Shown here in pieces: positions 29,273 through 38,619 of a DNA stretch of 64,000 nt; position 1 is the stretch's first letter, and each line of letters starts with the position of its first letter. This DNA is from Prochlorococcus sp. AG-402-B05 (GTDB lineage: Bacteria > Cyanobacteriota > Cyanobacteriia > PCC-6307 > Cyanobiaceae): assembly GCA_003279635.1 (NCBI GenBank), contig QCHK01000002.1, forward strand, positions 62,001 to 126,000, in the 5' to 3' direction. The translations under genes and the position numbers were made by a program. The notes beneath the pieces were generated by a model. It was not told the DNA's origin and did no database searches. It worked only from the letters and a program-made list of their open reading frames with translations.

Positions 29273-29620
29273 ATGAATAAATTTTTTACAAAGATTTTAA
29301 TATTTTTAATGTTTCTTTTTTGTTTTCATTCGGGAGTTGAGGCCGCTGAAATTTTACAAGTAACTAGTTCCACTGTTTTGTTGATCGGAGACCATAATCG
29401 TACCTATACTGTAAAACTAGCATGTACAGAAATCAGTCCCGATTTAGAAGAAGAATCTATTAAGTGGCTAAAAAAACAACTACCTAGACATACAAAAGTA
29501 AATTTAAAACCTAAAGGATCAGTAGATGGTGTTCTGGTTGCCAAAGTTATTCCTTTTGATAGTAATATTGAAATAACTGAGAAATATATAAATCAAGGAT
29601 TAGCAATTAATAACTGCTAA
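29273..29620 (+). CDS. Secreted nuclease-fold (SNase-like) small protein
   Basis: A 115-residue protein with a signal peptide (ILIFLMFLFCFHSGVEA, likely cleavage after VEA). The mature part follows the staphylococcal-nuclease pattern: beta strands around VTSSTVLLI and YTVKLACTEISP, a helix with WLKKQLP, and a late YINQGLAINNC segment. The Arg/Glu/Arg catalytic set expected of active nucleases is not visible, so I read it as a catalytically dead or divergent relative. It starts 14 bp after ilvB. Assignment rests on pattern alone. Confidence 0.5.
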   Translation: MNKFFTKILIFLMFLFCFHSGVEAAEILQVTSSTVLLIGDHNRTYTVKLACTEISPDLEEESIKWLKKQLPRHTKVNLKPKGSVDGVLVAKVIPFDSNIEITEKYINQGLAINNC

Positions 29621-29817
29621 ATTAATTATACAATTCTATTTAGATTGATTTGATATTTTTTTCCTTTTATAGAAGGTACTGTGGTAATAATTAAATTATT
29701 TTCTTTTAATAGATTATATTGAGAAATTTAATATCCTTAAAAGTTAATAACCTTATTTTTTATGTTTATCTGTTTAATCCGTTAAATCTATTTGAACTCT
29801 GTTTTTAAAGAAAATTG
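29621..29817. other. AT-rich intergenic spacer
   Basis: This 197-bp convergent gap between the secreted protein and the Tab2 gene is strongly AT-rich. I see no tRNA, no GC-rich hairpin and no open frame with a plausible start. It may hold only transcript ends. Confidence 0.4.
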
Positions 29818-30705
29818 TTAAGTCTCTTCAATATCCTTTAGCATCCAAAACCCATCTAGAGAATTTTCTTCAGGACTTTTTTGAACTGAAATAAATTGAA
29901 GTCCATCCGCATCTAATTTTGTATTTAGAAAACTATTTTCAATAATTTTTTTAGCTTCTTCTTCGACATCAGTTACTAACCATCTATCAGCTTGCCCTGC
30001 CTCTAAAATTATTTGAGTCCCTTCTATTAAAAGCTTTGCTGGTTCAAGTCCCCCGAGCCAAGCTGCAAGTGCTAAGGATCTTTTTGGGCTAAAAAGTCTA
30101 ATACCTGGAATGGATATATTTTCATTAATTGAATCTTTTATGGGAATTAAATTAGAAAAATCTATTTCCCATTCATCAGCCTCTCTAAGTGTATGTAGAG
30201 ATAGTGAAGCAAAGCTCCATGATTCACCTCTTACTTCCTCCGGTAACGGGATGGGTTGGTTTGTAATTGGGTTTAAAGGGGGAGCAAGGTTGACGCCGGT
30301 ATAACCTTTTTGCTGAGGATAGAAACTCCTTTCTCTTTCAATAAGCCACTCCAATAATGAATATGTTCTTCTGCTAGAAATAAGTTCGATTCCTATTTGA
30401 TCTGCTGCACGTTTTATCATTGTTTTCATAGAGGATCGCCAACATCGAATAACAGAAGGTTTATCCCAACCTTGTAAATAAGCTTCATCAATGGCTTCGT
30501 CCAATGCATCTTTTAACCAAATTGAATTAACACTTGATGCTGGACAAATTTTTTCCCATTTAAATGTTTTCTTATCTTTGAAATTATTTGTAGATGTAAT
30601 TAATAATTCCCATCTTTTTTTTCCATTTTCATCAATTATTGGTCGGGAATAAAAGTCAATTTCCCAGTCTGTTCTTTTTAAATCAGATTTTTTTGAGGCG
30701 ATCAC
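29818..30705 (-). CDS. Tab2/Atab2-family RNA-binding protein
   Basis: A 295-residue protein of the Tab2 family (formerly DUF1092). In the alga Chlamydomonas Tab2 is needed for translation of psaB, a core subunit of photosystem I, and plant Atab2 acts in assembly of both photosystems. Recognisable segments are DWEIDFYSRPI at the start, WLKDALDEAIDEAYLQGWDKPSVIRCWRSSM, and RRTYSLLEWLIERERSFYPQQ. The cyanobacterial members are widespread. It lies 21 bp after nbp1 on the same strand. The function in Prochlorococcus is inferred from the family. Confidence 0.82.
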   Translation of the reverse strand: MIASKKSDLKRTDWEIDFYSRPIIDENGKKRWELLITSTNNFKDKKTFKWEKICPASSVNSIWLKDALDEAIDEAYLQGWDKPSVIRCWRSSMKTMIKRAADQIGIELISSRRTYSLLEWLIERERSFYPQQKGYTGVNLAPPLNPITNQPIPLPEEVRGESWSFASLSLHTLREADEWEIDFSNLIPIKDSINENISIPGIRLFSPKRSLALAAWLGGLEPAKLLIEGTQIILEAGQADRWLVTDVEEEAKKIIENSFLNTKLDADGLQFISVQKSPEENSLDGFWMLKDIEET

Positions 30706-30726
30706 AATTTTTTTTTTAATGTATAC

Positions 30727-32019
30727 TTATGAGGCTAAATTGATGTCTTCCTTTTCCTTTTGAGGATCAACTTTCTCTTTATTCAAGCTATTTCGCGCTT
30801 TAATCGCTCGCTCATCTGCCTCTTCCATAACTTTTGTTTTATCAGTAATAAGTTCTCCTGGAGGGCCCTCTAAAAGAGCTGTATTTAATCCAATTCGTCC
30901 TCTAGAAGGATCTAAATCAGTTATCAAAGCTTTGATGGATTCACCTGTTTGAAAAACTTCTCTAAGGCTTCTCATGCTTCCATTGGTTACCATTGAATGA
31001 TGCAACAATCCACTTACACCGTTCAAATCAACAAAAAAACCATAAGGTTTTATGGTTAAAATTTCACCCTCGATTAGTTGTCCAATTTCTAATTCTGAAA
31101 ATCTTGAAGCAATTGCAGCTTTCTTTTCGGAGAGAACAAGTTTTCGTCTCTCTGGATTCACCTCTAAAAACGCAGTATTAATAGTCTTTGAAATAAGAGA
31201 TTGATGATCCTCTCCATCTTCAAGTTGAGATCTAGGAATAAAACCTCTTAAACCTTCGAAGTCGCAAGTAACACCTCCACGGTTAAAACCATTTATTTTA
31301 ACTCGAATAACTTTTCCTTCTTTTGCAAGATTTTGAACTTTGTCCCAGCTTTTTCTTAATTCTAACGCCCTACAACTGATTGTTACCATCCCGTCTGCAT
31401 TTTGTTCTCTAGTAACAAGAACTTCTACTTGTAACCCTTTTGGGAAACGCTCTTTTAAACTTGTAATTACACCTAGACCACATTCATTTTTAGGCATGAA
31501 TCCAGGAGCTTTACCTCCTATATCTACGTAAATACCATCACTTTCAACTGCAATAACTGAACCTTTTGCAATTTCCCCAGTTGTCCCGATTGGTTGATTC
31601 TCTTCTAAGGCTGCTAAGAATTCGTCTTCATCAAAATCAAATTCATCAACTGTCCTACTTTTTTGTTCGAAAATATTTTGATCATCGAAAGCTTCAATAT
31701 TATTTTTATAGTTAGTGTTATTTTCAGATCTCAGAAGATCTTCCATAGTCTCAGCCTGGAAATTCTCGCTAGAGTCGTTTTCGATTGATTTTTTCTGTTC
31801 AGGTGCTTTCTTTAATTTAGAAATTTCTTTTTGAGCTAGAATCTTTTCCTCAAATCTTCTATCTTTAGGCTGCTCAGAGAATTCTTTCTCAGATAATCCT
31901 TCATTGATTATTTCTTCAGGCTTTCGACTGATATGCATTACCTGCAATGGCTTGCGAGGTGCATTTATTGCCGGCCTTGGGGGAGTTGCTTTTTTAGGCT
32001 GAGGATCTGACCCGGCCAT
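30727..32019 (-). CDS. S1-domain protein, 30S ribosomal protein S1 homologue B (Nbp1)
   Basis: The ATG at 32019 gives about 430 residues beginning AGSDPQPKKATPPRP; the frame extends to 32103 but the longer leader looks unlike coding sequence and an AAGGGT precedes the inner ATG. The N-terminal 140 residues are charged and low complexity; three S1 RNA-binding repeats follow (GSVIAVESDGIYVDIGGKAPG, VIRVKINGFNRGGVTCDFEG, GEILTIKPYGFFVDLNGVSG). Marine picocyanobacteria have two S1-like genes; this is the shorter, acidic-headed one that annotations call rps1b or nbp1. The Tab2 gene follows 21 bp downstream, joining two RNA-binding genes. Confidence 0.82.
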   Translation of the reverse strand: MAGSDPQPKKATPPRPAINAPRKPLQVMHISRKPEEIINEGLSEKEFSEQPKDRRFEEKILAQKEISKLKKAPEQKKSIENDSSENFQAETMEDLLRSENNTNYKNNIEAFDDQNIFEQKSRTVDEFDFDEDEFLAALEENQPIGTTGEIAKGSVIAVESDGIYVDIGGKAPGFMPKNECGLGVITSLKERFPKGLQVEVLVTREQNADGMVTISCRALELRKSWDKVQNLAKEGKVIRVKINGFNRGGVTCDFEGLRGFIPRSQLEDGEDHQSLISKTINTAFLEVNPERRKLVLSEKKAAIASRFSELEIGQLIEGEILTIKPYGFFVDLNGVSGLLHHSMVTNGSMRSLREVFQTGESIKALITDLDPSRGRIGLNTALLEGPPGELITDKTKVMEEADERAIKARNSLNKEKVDPQKEKEDINLAS

Positions 32020-32121
32020 AATACCCTTGGTAATAAGTGAAACATTCTTACAGTCAAGGGTAAGTTGTTTTTTAATTATTAGGAGATTTCTATCATTTTT
32101 CAAACTCGACGATTTGAGTAT

Positions 32122-32919
32122 TTGACATGGCCTGAAGCCTCTAAAGCCGCTTCAGAGAATGGATCTACTTTGGTTTGGCCCTTTGGTGCATGTGAACAAC
32201 ATGGACCACATTTACCTTTGATTACTGATACTTTTTTTGCTGAAAATATTTTAATCAAGACTCTTGATAGGTTGCCAGAAAATATGCCGATATGGATGAT
32301 GCCATCTCAATCGATTGGTTTTTCTCCTGAACATCAAGCTTTCCCAGGAACTTTGTCTCTATCAGCTGATGTTTTGCTTTCAATGGTTACTGATGTTGGC
32401 CAGCAAATAGCCTCTATGGGATTTAACAGATTAGTTTTTTTTAACGCTCATGGTGGTCAAATTGGTCTACTCCAAGCGGTTTCAAGGCAGTTGAGGATTC
32501 AATGTCCTTCTTTAGCTGTATTGCCTTGTTTCCTTTGGAGTGGTGTCCCAGGATTAGATCAACTTTTACCGGAAAAAGAGGTTGAGGAGGGACTTCATGC
32601 GGCATTAGCGGAAACAAGTCTTATGTTGCATATGGCTGGAGATTTGGTACGAAATGATTCTTACTTAAAAATAAAGGATGTAGATAAACAAATAGTTGCT
32701 ACCCCAAAAGGGTGGAGCCTTGAAGGAGCATCACCGTGCGCATGGTTGACAGAAGATTTGAGCTCATCTGGAGTTATTGGTGATGCAAGTTCATCAAATT
32801 CTGAATTGGGTGCCGCTTTAGAAAATGCACTAGTAGATCATTGGAAGTCCCTATTTACAAGCCTTTTGGAGAGTAATTGGCCGCCAATTATGTCAGAAAG
32901 GCCTGTTTCTAGGAGTTAA
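32122..32919 (+). CDS. Creatininase-family metal-dependent amidohydrolase
   Basis: The protein has the metal site of the creatininase family: VWPFGACEQHGPHLPLITDTFFA, SIGFSPEHQAFPGTLSL, NAHGGQ and the late AALAETSLML. Members act on creatinine or on formamide-type intermediates in pterin and mycofactocin chemistry, and the substrate here is unknown. The first codon of standard type in this frame near the domain is the TTG at 32122, giving 265 residues. The upstream in-frame codons stay open, and an AGGAG at 32081-32085 sits 6 nt before an ATC and 9 nt before an ATT, so the true start may be non-AUG at 32092 or 32095. Confidence 0.8.
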   Translation: MTWPEASKAASENGSTLVWPFGACEQHGPHLPLITDTFFAENILIKTLDRLPENMPIWMMPSQSIGFSPEHQAFPGTLSLSADVLLSMVTDVGQQIASMGFNRLVFFNAHGGQIGLLQAVSRQLRIQCPSLAVLPCFLWSGVPGLDQLLPEKEVEEGLHAALAETSLMLHMAGDLVRNDSYLKIKDVDKQIVATPKGWSLEGASPCAWLTEDLSSSGVIGDASSSNSELGAALENALVDHWKSLFTSLLESNWPPIMSERPVSRS

Positions 32920-32993
32920 GATGTGGTAACTGAACTACCGTTTTGGATTAAATTCTGTAAGATCACTCAGATTGACAAATTTCTAATAGATCT

Positions 32994-33719
32994 ATGCAAG
33001 CTTTTGCATCCAACAATTTAACCGTAGAAAAAGAAGAGCTAAGTTCTAACACTCTTCCAGATTTCACCTCAGATTCTTATAAAGATGCCTACAGCAGAAT
33101 CAATGCAGTTGTAATTGAAGGAGAGCAAGAAGCTTATTCCAATTTTCTTGATCTAGCTAAGTTGATTCCTGAACATGCAGATGAGCTTGTGAGGCTTGGG
33201 AAGATGGAGAAAAAGCATATGAATGGTTTTTGTGCTTGCGGCAGAAATCTTGCTGTAAAGCCTGATATGCCTTTTGCAAAGACCTTTTTCTCAAAACTCC
33301 ATAATAATTTTTTAGAGGCTTTTAAAGAAGGAGATACAACTACTTGTCTTCTAATCCAATGCATCCTGATTGAATCTTTTGCAATATCCGCTTATCACGT
33401 TTATATACGTGTTGCTGATCCATTCGCCAAAAGAATCACAGAGGGTGTTGTACAAGATGAATACTTGCATTTGAACTATGGTCAAGAATGGCTCAAGGCC
33501 AATCTCGAGACAGTTAAGAAAGATCTTATGAGGGCTAATAAGGAAAACTTGCCTCTTATAAAATCTATGCTCGATGAAGTTTCAAATGACGCGGAAGTTC
33601 TTCATATGGATAAGGAAGAGTTAATGGAGGAATTTATGATTGCTTATCAAGATTCCCTTCTTGAAATAGGTCTTGATAATAGAGAGATTGCTAGAATGGC
33701 TCTTGCAGCGGTGATCTAA
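32994..33719 (+). CDS. Aldehyde-deformylating oxygenase (cyanobacterial alkane synthesis)
   Basis: ADO converts fatty aldehydes into alkanes (mostly pentadecane in Prochlorococcus) and formate at a di-iron site, with ferredoxin as reductant. The 241-residue protein matches the family along its length: INAVVIEGEQEAYSNFLDLAKLIPEHADELVRLGKMEKKHMNGFCACGRNL supplies the first EExxH-type ligand set, and VVQDEYLHLNYGQEWL the second. AAR, its partner, follows after a hairpin terminator at 33754-33794. Structures of a Prochlorococcus ADO are known, so identity is secure. Confidence 0.96.
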   Translation: MQAFASNNLTVEKEELSSNTLPDFTSDSYKDAYSRINAVVIEGEQEAYSNFLDLAKLIPEHADELVRLGKMEKKHMNGFCACGRNLAVKPDMPFAKTFFSKLHNNFLEAFKEGDTTTCLLIQCILIESFAISAYHVYIRVADPFAKRITEGVVQDEYLHLNYGQEWLKANLETVKKDLMRANKENLPLIKSMLDEVSNDAEVLHMDKEELMEEFMIAYQDSLLEIGLDNREIARMALAAVI

Positions 33720-33753
33720 GGATCTTTAATTTAAATCTTTTGCATCTTTGGCT

Positions 33754-33794
33754 ATTCCTCAAGAGCTTAAAGTTCTTGAGGAATTCTTTTTTTT
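33754..33794 (+). terminator. Rho-independent terminator between ADO and AAR genes
   Basis: An 11-bp stem (ATTCCTCAAGA at 33754-33764 and TCTTGAGGAAT at 33774-33784) closes a 9-nt loop and is followed after one C by eight T residues (33787-33794). This is the clearest intrinsic terminator in the window. It separates the ADO and AAR genes, which suggests that they can be transcribed apart although they act in one pathway; partial read-through would be needed for co-expression. Confidence 0.8.
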
Positions 33795-33865
33795 GTGACC
33801 GTGGTGGTCTAACCTTAAAACTTGGATAAATATTTAGTTTCAATTTTGATCTTGCTTGGTGCCAA

Positions 33866-34906
33866 ATGTTTGGTCTAATTGGACATTCAACAAGTTTTGA
33901 AGATGCCAAGCGAAAGGCATTAGGTTTGGGCTATGACCATATCGCTGAAGGAGATTTGGACGTATGGTGTACTGCACCTCCTCAGTTGGTTGAGCACGTG
34001 AAAGTTGTAAGTGCGATTGGAAAGACTATTGAGGGAGCATATATAGACTCATGCTTTGTTCCAGAGATGCTAAGTCGTTTCAAAACTGCAAGAAGAAAAG
34101 TTTTGAATGCAATGGAGTTGGCTCAAAAGAAAGGGATCAGCATCACCGCTCTAGGAGGCTTTACATCAATAATTTTTGAGAATTTTAATTTGCTCCAAAA
34201 TCAACAAGTTAGAAATACGACTCTTGAGTGGCAAAGATTTACCACTGGTAATACTCATACAGCTTGGGTGATTTGTAGGCAGTTAGAGAAAAATGCACCT
34301 CTAATAGGAATTGATTTGAGTAAATCAAAAGTAGCTGTTGTGGGCGCTACTGGTGACATTGGCAGCGCTATTTGTAGGTGGCTCTCCAATCGAACTGGTG
34401 TTTCTGAACTCCTTTTAGTAGCCAGACAGCAAAAGCCTTTACTTGAACTTCAATCTCAACTTGGAGGAGGAAGAATTCTTAGTCTTGATGAGGCGTTACC
34501 TGAAGCAGATATTGTTATTTGGGTTGCAAGCATGCCTAAAACCTTAGAAATTGACCCATCTAAAATTAAAAGACCTTGTTTAATGATTGATGGTGGATAC
34601 CCTAAAAATTTGGGTGAGAAGTTTTCAGGACCTGGAATACACGTATTAAAAGGAGGAATAGTTCAATTTTTCAAAGACATTGGTTGGAGCATGATGGAAT
34701 TGGCTGAGATGGAAAATCCTAAAAGAGAAATGTTTGCTTGTTTTGCTGAAGCAATGCTTCTTGAATTCGAAAATTGTCATACCAACTTTAGTTGGGGAAG
34801 GAATAATATAACGTTGGAAAAGATGGATTTCATAGGTAAGGCTTCTGAGAGGCACGGGTTTTCAGCTGTTGGTTTGAAATCAAATATTCAGACATTAACC
34901 GTCTGA
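33866..34906 (+). CDS. Fatty acyl-ACP reductase (AAR)
   Basis: AAR reduces fatty acyl-ACP to fatty aldehyde with NADPH, feeding ADO. The 346-residue protein begins [20 protein letters not shown], characteristic of the family, has a conserved Cys in [12 protein letters not shown] close to the active-site region, and the Rossmann motif [20 protein letters not shown] at about residues 156-175. Start and length agree with known members. It follows ADO after the terminator and precedes accA by 18 bp, so acyl chain supply genes are grouped. Confidence 0.96.
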   Translation: MFGLIGHSTSFEDAKRKALGLGYDHIAEGDLDVWCTAPPQLVEHVKVVSAIGKTIEGAYIDSCFVPEMLSRFKTARRKVLNAMELAQKKGISITALGGFTSIIFENFNLLQNQQVRNTTLEWQRFTTGNTHTAWVICRQLEKNAPLIGIDLSKSKVAVVGATGDIGSAICRWLSNRTGVSELLLVARQQKPLLELQSQLGGGRILSLDEALPEADIVIWVASMPKTLEIDPSKIKRPCLMIDGGYPKNLGEKFSGPGIHVLKGGIVQFFKDIGWSMMELAEMENPKREMFACFAEAMLLEFENCHTNFSWGRNNITLEKMDFIGKASERHGFSAVGLKSNIQTLTV

Positions 34907-34924
34907 ATATCTAAGTACTTTTTT

Positions 34925-35914
34925 ATGGCTAGACGTTTTCTCCTCGAATTTGAAAAACCTCTTGTTGAATTAGAGAATCAGATTGATCAAATCAGAGAAT
35001 TAGCAAGAGATTCAGAGGTTGATGTAAGTCAGCAACTTTTGCAATTAGAAACACTTGCAGCACGAAGGCGAGAAGAAATATTTAATGCACTTACTCCAGC
35101 GCAGAAGATTCAAGTAGCTAGGCACCCCCAAAGGCCTAGCACACTTGATTACATACAGATGTTTTGTGATGATTGGGTTGAATTACATGGAGACAGGAAC
35201 GGAACTGATGATCAAGCACTCATAGGAGGTTTAGCTCGAATAGGTGAAAAATCCGTCCTTTTAATTGGACAACAAAAAGGTAGAGATACAAAAGAGAATG
35301 TTGCAAGAAACTTTGGCATGGCAAAGCCTGGAGGTTACAGAAAGGCTTTGAGGCTGATGAACCATGCTGATCGCTTTAGTCTGCCAATCATCTCTTTCAT
35401 AGATACTCCTGGAGCTTATGCAGGGCTCATAGCAGAAGAACAAGGTCAAGGAGAGGCAATTGCAGTGAATTTACGTGAAATGTTTAGGCTTAAAGTTCCC
35501 ATAATTGCAACTGTAATTGGGGAAGGTGGCTCTGGTGGCGCATTGGGGATAGGGGTCGCAGATAGGTTGCTTATGTTTGAACATAGTGTTTACACAGTTG
35601 CAAGCCCTGAAGCTTGTGCTTCGATTCTATGGAGGGATGCTGGTAAGGCTCCTGAAGCAGCATCAGCATTAAAAATTACTGGACCTGATCTAATGAAGTT
35701 AGGAATTGTTGACGAGGTACTTAAAGAGCCTTCTGGAGGAAATAATTGGGCCCCGCTTCAGGCTGGAGATACTTTGAAAAATGCCCTTGAGAGGCATTTA
35801 ACCGAATTATTGGCTTTATCCCCTGATGAATTGAGAGACAATAGATATTCCAAATTTAGAAAAATGGGAAAATATTTGGAATCTCAGTCTATCGAAAGTG
35901 AAATTTCAGTTTAA
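34925..35914 (+). CDS. accA: Acetyl-CoA carboxylase carboxyltransferase subunit alpha
   Basis: AccA and AccD together transfer the carboxyl group from biotin to acetyl-CoA in the first step of fatty acid synthesis. The 329-residue protein has a helical N-terminus ([17 protein letters not shown]), [44 protein letters not shown] and [16 protein letters not shown] with the oxyanion glycines. It sits 18 bp after AAR, placing the first fatty acid step beside the alkane genes. accD is not in the window. Confidence 0.97.
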   Translation: MARRFLLEFEKPLVELENQIDQIRELARDSEVDVSQQLLQLETLAARRREEIFNALTPAQKIQVARHPQRPSTLDYIQMFCDDWVELHGDRNGTDDQALIGGLARIGEKSVLLIGQQKGRDTKENVARNFGMAKPGGYRKALRLMNHADRFSLPIISFIDTPGAYAGLIAEEQGQGEAIAVNLREMFRLKVPIIATVIGEGGSGGALGIGVADRLLMFEHSVYTVASPEACASILWRDAGKAPEAASALKITGPDLMKLGIVDEVLKEPSGGNNWAPLQAGDTLKNALERHLTELLALSPDELRDNRYSKFRKMGKYLESQSIESEISV

Positions 35915-35925
35915 AGTTTTAATGT

Positions 35926-36648
35926 TTGCTTTTAACTTTCTTGTCAACAGTATTAATTACGGGCGCTTCTAGAGGAATTGGTAGAGCAACTGCTAAAGCT
36001 TTTGCTGATTCTGGATGGGATTTACTCCTTTTAGCTAGGTCTGAAGGAGATCTAACAAGACTTGTCGAAGAAATTGATAATAAAAAAGTTAAAGTCTTCT
36101 ACAAATCTATTGATCTAAGTAATCCTAAAAATATATCTAATGGAATAGTTGAATTAATGAATAATGGTTTGATTCCCTCAGTTCTAATTAATAATGCTGG
36201 AGTTGCTTGGACTGGAGATCTTTTATCCATGCCCCTTGAAAAATGGGAATGGATCATGCAAATGAATCTCACCAGTATCTTTCAGGTTTGCTCTGAGGTG
36301 GTTCCTTTAATGAGAAAAAAAGGAGGATTAGTTATCAACGTTAGTAGTCATGCTTCTCGAAATGTTTTTCCACAATGGGGCGCTTATTGTGTTTCCAAAG
36401 CAGCTCTAGCAAGTTTCACCAAATGCTTAGCGGAAGAAGAACGTAAGAATTTCATACGAGCATGCACACTTACTCTTGGATCAGTAAATTCATCTCTTTG
36501 GGATTCTGATACCGTTGGGATGCAATTTGATAGAGATTCGATGCTTTCTGTTGATCAAGTTGCATCTGAACTTTTACATCTTGCTAGTCAACCAACTAAT
36601 CAAATTATCGAGGATGTAACTTTGATGCCATCTGCCGGAGCCTTTTAA
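35926..36648 (+). CDS. Short-chain dehydrogenase/reductase
   Basis: A classical SDR of about 235-240 residues with the cofactor motif TGASRGIGRATAKAF, the NNAGVAW segment, and catalytic Ser-Tyr-Lys (VSSHAS, then YCVSKAAL). TTG codons at 35926 and 35941 are both possible starts; the Rossmann strand begins right after the second, which would give 235 residues, and an ATG at 35922 is in another frame. FabG-like activity is possible given accA 12 bp upstream, but the substrate is unknown. The stop codon shares TTAA at 36645-36648 with trpF on the opposite strand. Confidence 0.85.
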   Translation: MLLTFLSTVLITGASRGIGRATAKAFADSGWDLLLLARSEGDLTRLVEEIDNKKVKVFYKSIDLSNPKNISNGIVELMNNGLIPSVLINNAGVAWTGDLLSMPLEKWEWIMQMNLTSIFQVCSEVVPLMRKKGGLVINVSSHASRNVFPQWGAYCVSKAALASFTKCLAEEERKNFIRACTLTLGSVNSSLWDSDTVGMQFDRDSMLSVDQVASELLHLASQPTNQIIEDVTLMPSAGAF

Positions 36649-37319
36649 TTTTGTTCTCTTATTTCGCGAACAAGAGATGCAACTTTCTTAATATCTTTAA
36701 TACCTGGAGATATCTCTATTCGACTAGAGGCATCAATCCCATCAGGTCTAAGTTTAGAAAAAATCTCAGGAATTATTTCAGCAGATATTCCACCAGCTAA
36801 AATCCAAGGAGCTTTAAAAGTTTTATTAAGTAGTAATTCTATTGGGACTCTATTCCCAGTGCCTCCAAGTGACTTATCATCCCAAGCATCAATGAGAATA
36901 GCATCAATATTCTTTTCATATTGACTTATGTCTTCTAAATCATTAATAGCTTTTAACCTGAAGGCTTTCCATAATTTAATTCTTGGAAATTCATTCTTTA
37001 ATTCACGACAATAATCAACTGATTCATTCCCATGCAATTGGATTACTGATGGTGGGGTTGATCTGTTATTTATACATTTGACCTCCTCTAATTTTGCATT
37101 TGCGATTACTAATACTTTCTCAATACTTGAAGAAACTTTTTCTACTTCATTAAAAATTTTTATGCATTCTTCTTCAGTTACAAAACGAGGTGAATTTTTA
37201 ACGCCAATAACGCCTATAGCATTTATTTTTAATTCCGCTATCGATCGTGCTTGCGAAGTCTTTGTTAGACCACAAATTTTTATTGCTGTTGACTTTTTAG
37301 AAGAAGATTTTCTGATCAT
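36645..37319 (-). CDS. trpF: Phosphoribosylanthranilate isomerase
   Basis: TrpF carries out the third step of tryptophan synthesis. The 224-residue TIM-barrel protein contains the N-terminal IKICGLTKTSQA (catalytic Cys), PSVIQLHGNESVDYC, DAILIDAWDDKSLGGTGNRVP (catalytic Asp) and APWILAGGISAEIIPE, SSRIEISPGIKDI. All core motifs are present. It converges on the SDR gene with a shared 4-nt stop region and is divergent from the site-2 protease gene. Confidence 0.94.
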   Translation of the reverse strand: MIRKSSSKKSTAIKICGLTKTSQARSIAELKINAIGVIGVKNSPRFVTEEECIKIFNEVEKVSSSIEKVLVIANAKLEEVKCINNRSTPPSVIQLHGNESVDYCRELKNEFPRIKLWKAFRLKAINDLEDISQYEKNIDAILIDAWDDKSLGGTGNRVPIELLLNKTFKAPWILAGGISAEIIPEIFSKLRPDGIDASSRIEISPGIKDIKKVASLVREIREQN

Positions 37320-37383
37320 TACCAGAGCTTTTTATTAGGATTGATTGAAATAGATTTTATTAAGAGCTTGGAGGAATTTAAGT

Positions 37384-38619
37384 TTGGGTAGTTGGGAAGT
37401 TATGAAAATCAGAGGTATCCCTTTGAGGATCCATCCAAGTTGGTTTTTGGTTTTCTTGTATTTTACTTTGTCAGCTAAAGATCAGTTCGAGACGCTTTTG
37501 GATGGTCAAGCATCTATTTGGAATGGATGGGTGATTGGTGCTTGTACCTCTTTTCTTTTGTTTTTATCTGTTTTATTGCATGAATTGGCTCATTCTTTTG
37601 TAGCAATTGGAGAGGGTCTAAAAGTTAGAGACATAACACTTTTTTTTCTTGGAGGTATGGCAAGTCTTGAAAAGGAATGTCCGACTTCAAAAGGAAGTTT
37701 AAAAATTGCAATTTCAGGTCCTGTTGTTAGTCTTTTATTAGCTTTTTTAATGATTTTATTAAGTAATAATTTATCAGTATCAAATTTTATTCTCTCTAAT
37801 TTATTTAAGCAGGTTGGTAGCCTCAACCTTTTAATAGGTGTATTTAATTTACTTCCGATAATTCCTCTAGATGGTGGCGTAATATTAAAATCTTTAATTT
37901 GGTACTTTACTGGGAGTAAAAGAGCAGGGATTAAAGTGGCTATTGGCTCTGCAAGATTAATTTCTTTTCTTGCTATTTTTATGGGCATTTTAAGTTTGCT
38001 TAGGGGTAACTTATATCTTTCCATTTGCTTTTCTCTTATTGGTTTATTTGTTTTTTCTTCATCTAAATCACAGAGCCAAATTATTCAAATACAAAAGATA
38101 TTATCTGAATTATATGTTAATCAGGTTTGTAGTCGTTCATTTAGGGTCCTAGAGGATGATTTACCTGTGAAAGTTTTATCTAAATATAGTTCATTTAATA
38201 AAGATAATTTTTTCAATGAAGCATGGGTCCTTTTGTGTAGAGAAGGGAGATGGGTCGGTTATGTGAATGAAAAAATCTTGAAGAATATTTCTGTACAAAA
38301 CTGGGATAAAAAATTTCTTTATGAATTCTCACAACCAATAAATGAATTGCCATCTATTAGTGAAAAAGAATCATTATGGAAAGCAATATTAAAAATAGAA
38401 AAAATAAAAGATGGAAGGCTACTTGTACTATCATTTTCAGGTCTTCCTCTTGGAACTTTAGATAGAGTAGATATAGGTAAAGCAGTACTTAAAAAAATCG
38501 GATTAAATCTTCCAGACAAATTAATTAAAATTGCAAGAAAAGAGAATATTTATCCACTAGGATTAAATCTACTTAATATTGCACAATCAATGGTTTCAAC
38601 TGACTTGGATGAGGATTAA
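37384..38619 (+). CDS. Site-2 protease-type intramembrane metalloprotease (M50) with CBS-like tail
   Basis: A 411-residue protein. The N-terminal half has several membrane helices with the zinc motif LLHELAHSFVA (HExxH, about residues 64-73) and the LLPIIPLDGG motif that gives the third ligand. The C-terminal half (about 230-400) resembles a CBS-pair regulatory domain and is soluble. The start is a TTG at 37384 preceded 9 nt earlier by GGAGG (37370-37374); the ATG at 37402 is less well placed. These proteases cut membrane-anchored anti-sigma factors or regulators; the target is unknown. Its stop shares TTAA with lplA. Confidence 0.88.
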   Translation: MGSWEVMKIRGIPLRIHPSWFLVFLYFTLSAKDQFETLLDGQASIWNGWVIGACTSFLLFLSVLLHELAHSFVAIGEGLKVRDITLFFLGGMASLEKECPTSKGSLKIAISGPVVSLLLAFLMILLSNNLSVSNFILSNLFKQVGSLNLLIGVFNLLPIIPLDGGVILKSLIWYFTGSKRAGIKVAIGSARLISFLAIFMGILSLLRGNLYLSICFSLIGLFVFSSSKSQSQIIQIQKILSELYVNQVCSRSFRVLEDDLPVKVLSKYSSFNKDNFFNEAWVLLCREGRWVGYVNEKILKNISVQNWDKKFLYEFSQPINELPSISEKESLWKAILKIEKIKDGRLLVLSFSGLPLGTLDRVDIGKAVLKKIGLNLPDKLIKIARKENIYPLGLNLLNIAQSMVSTDLDED

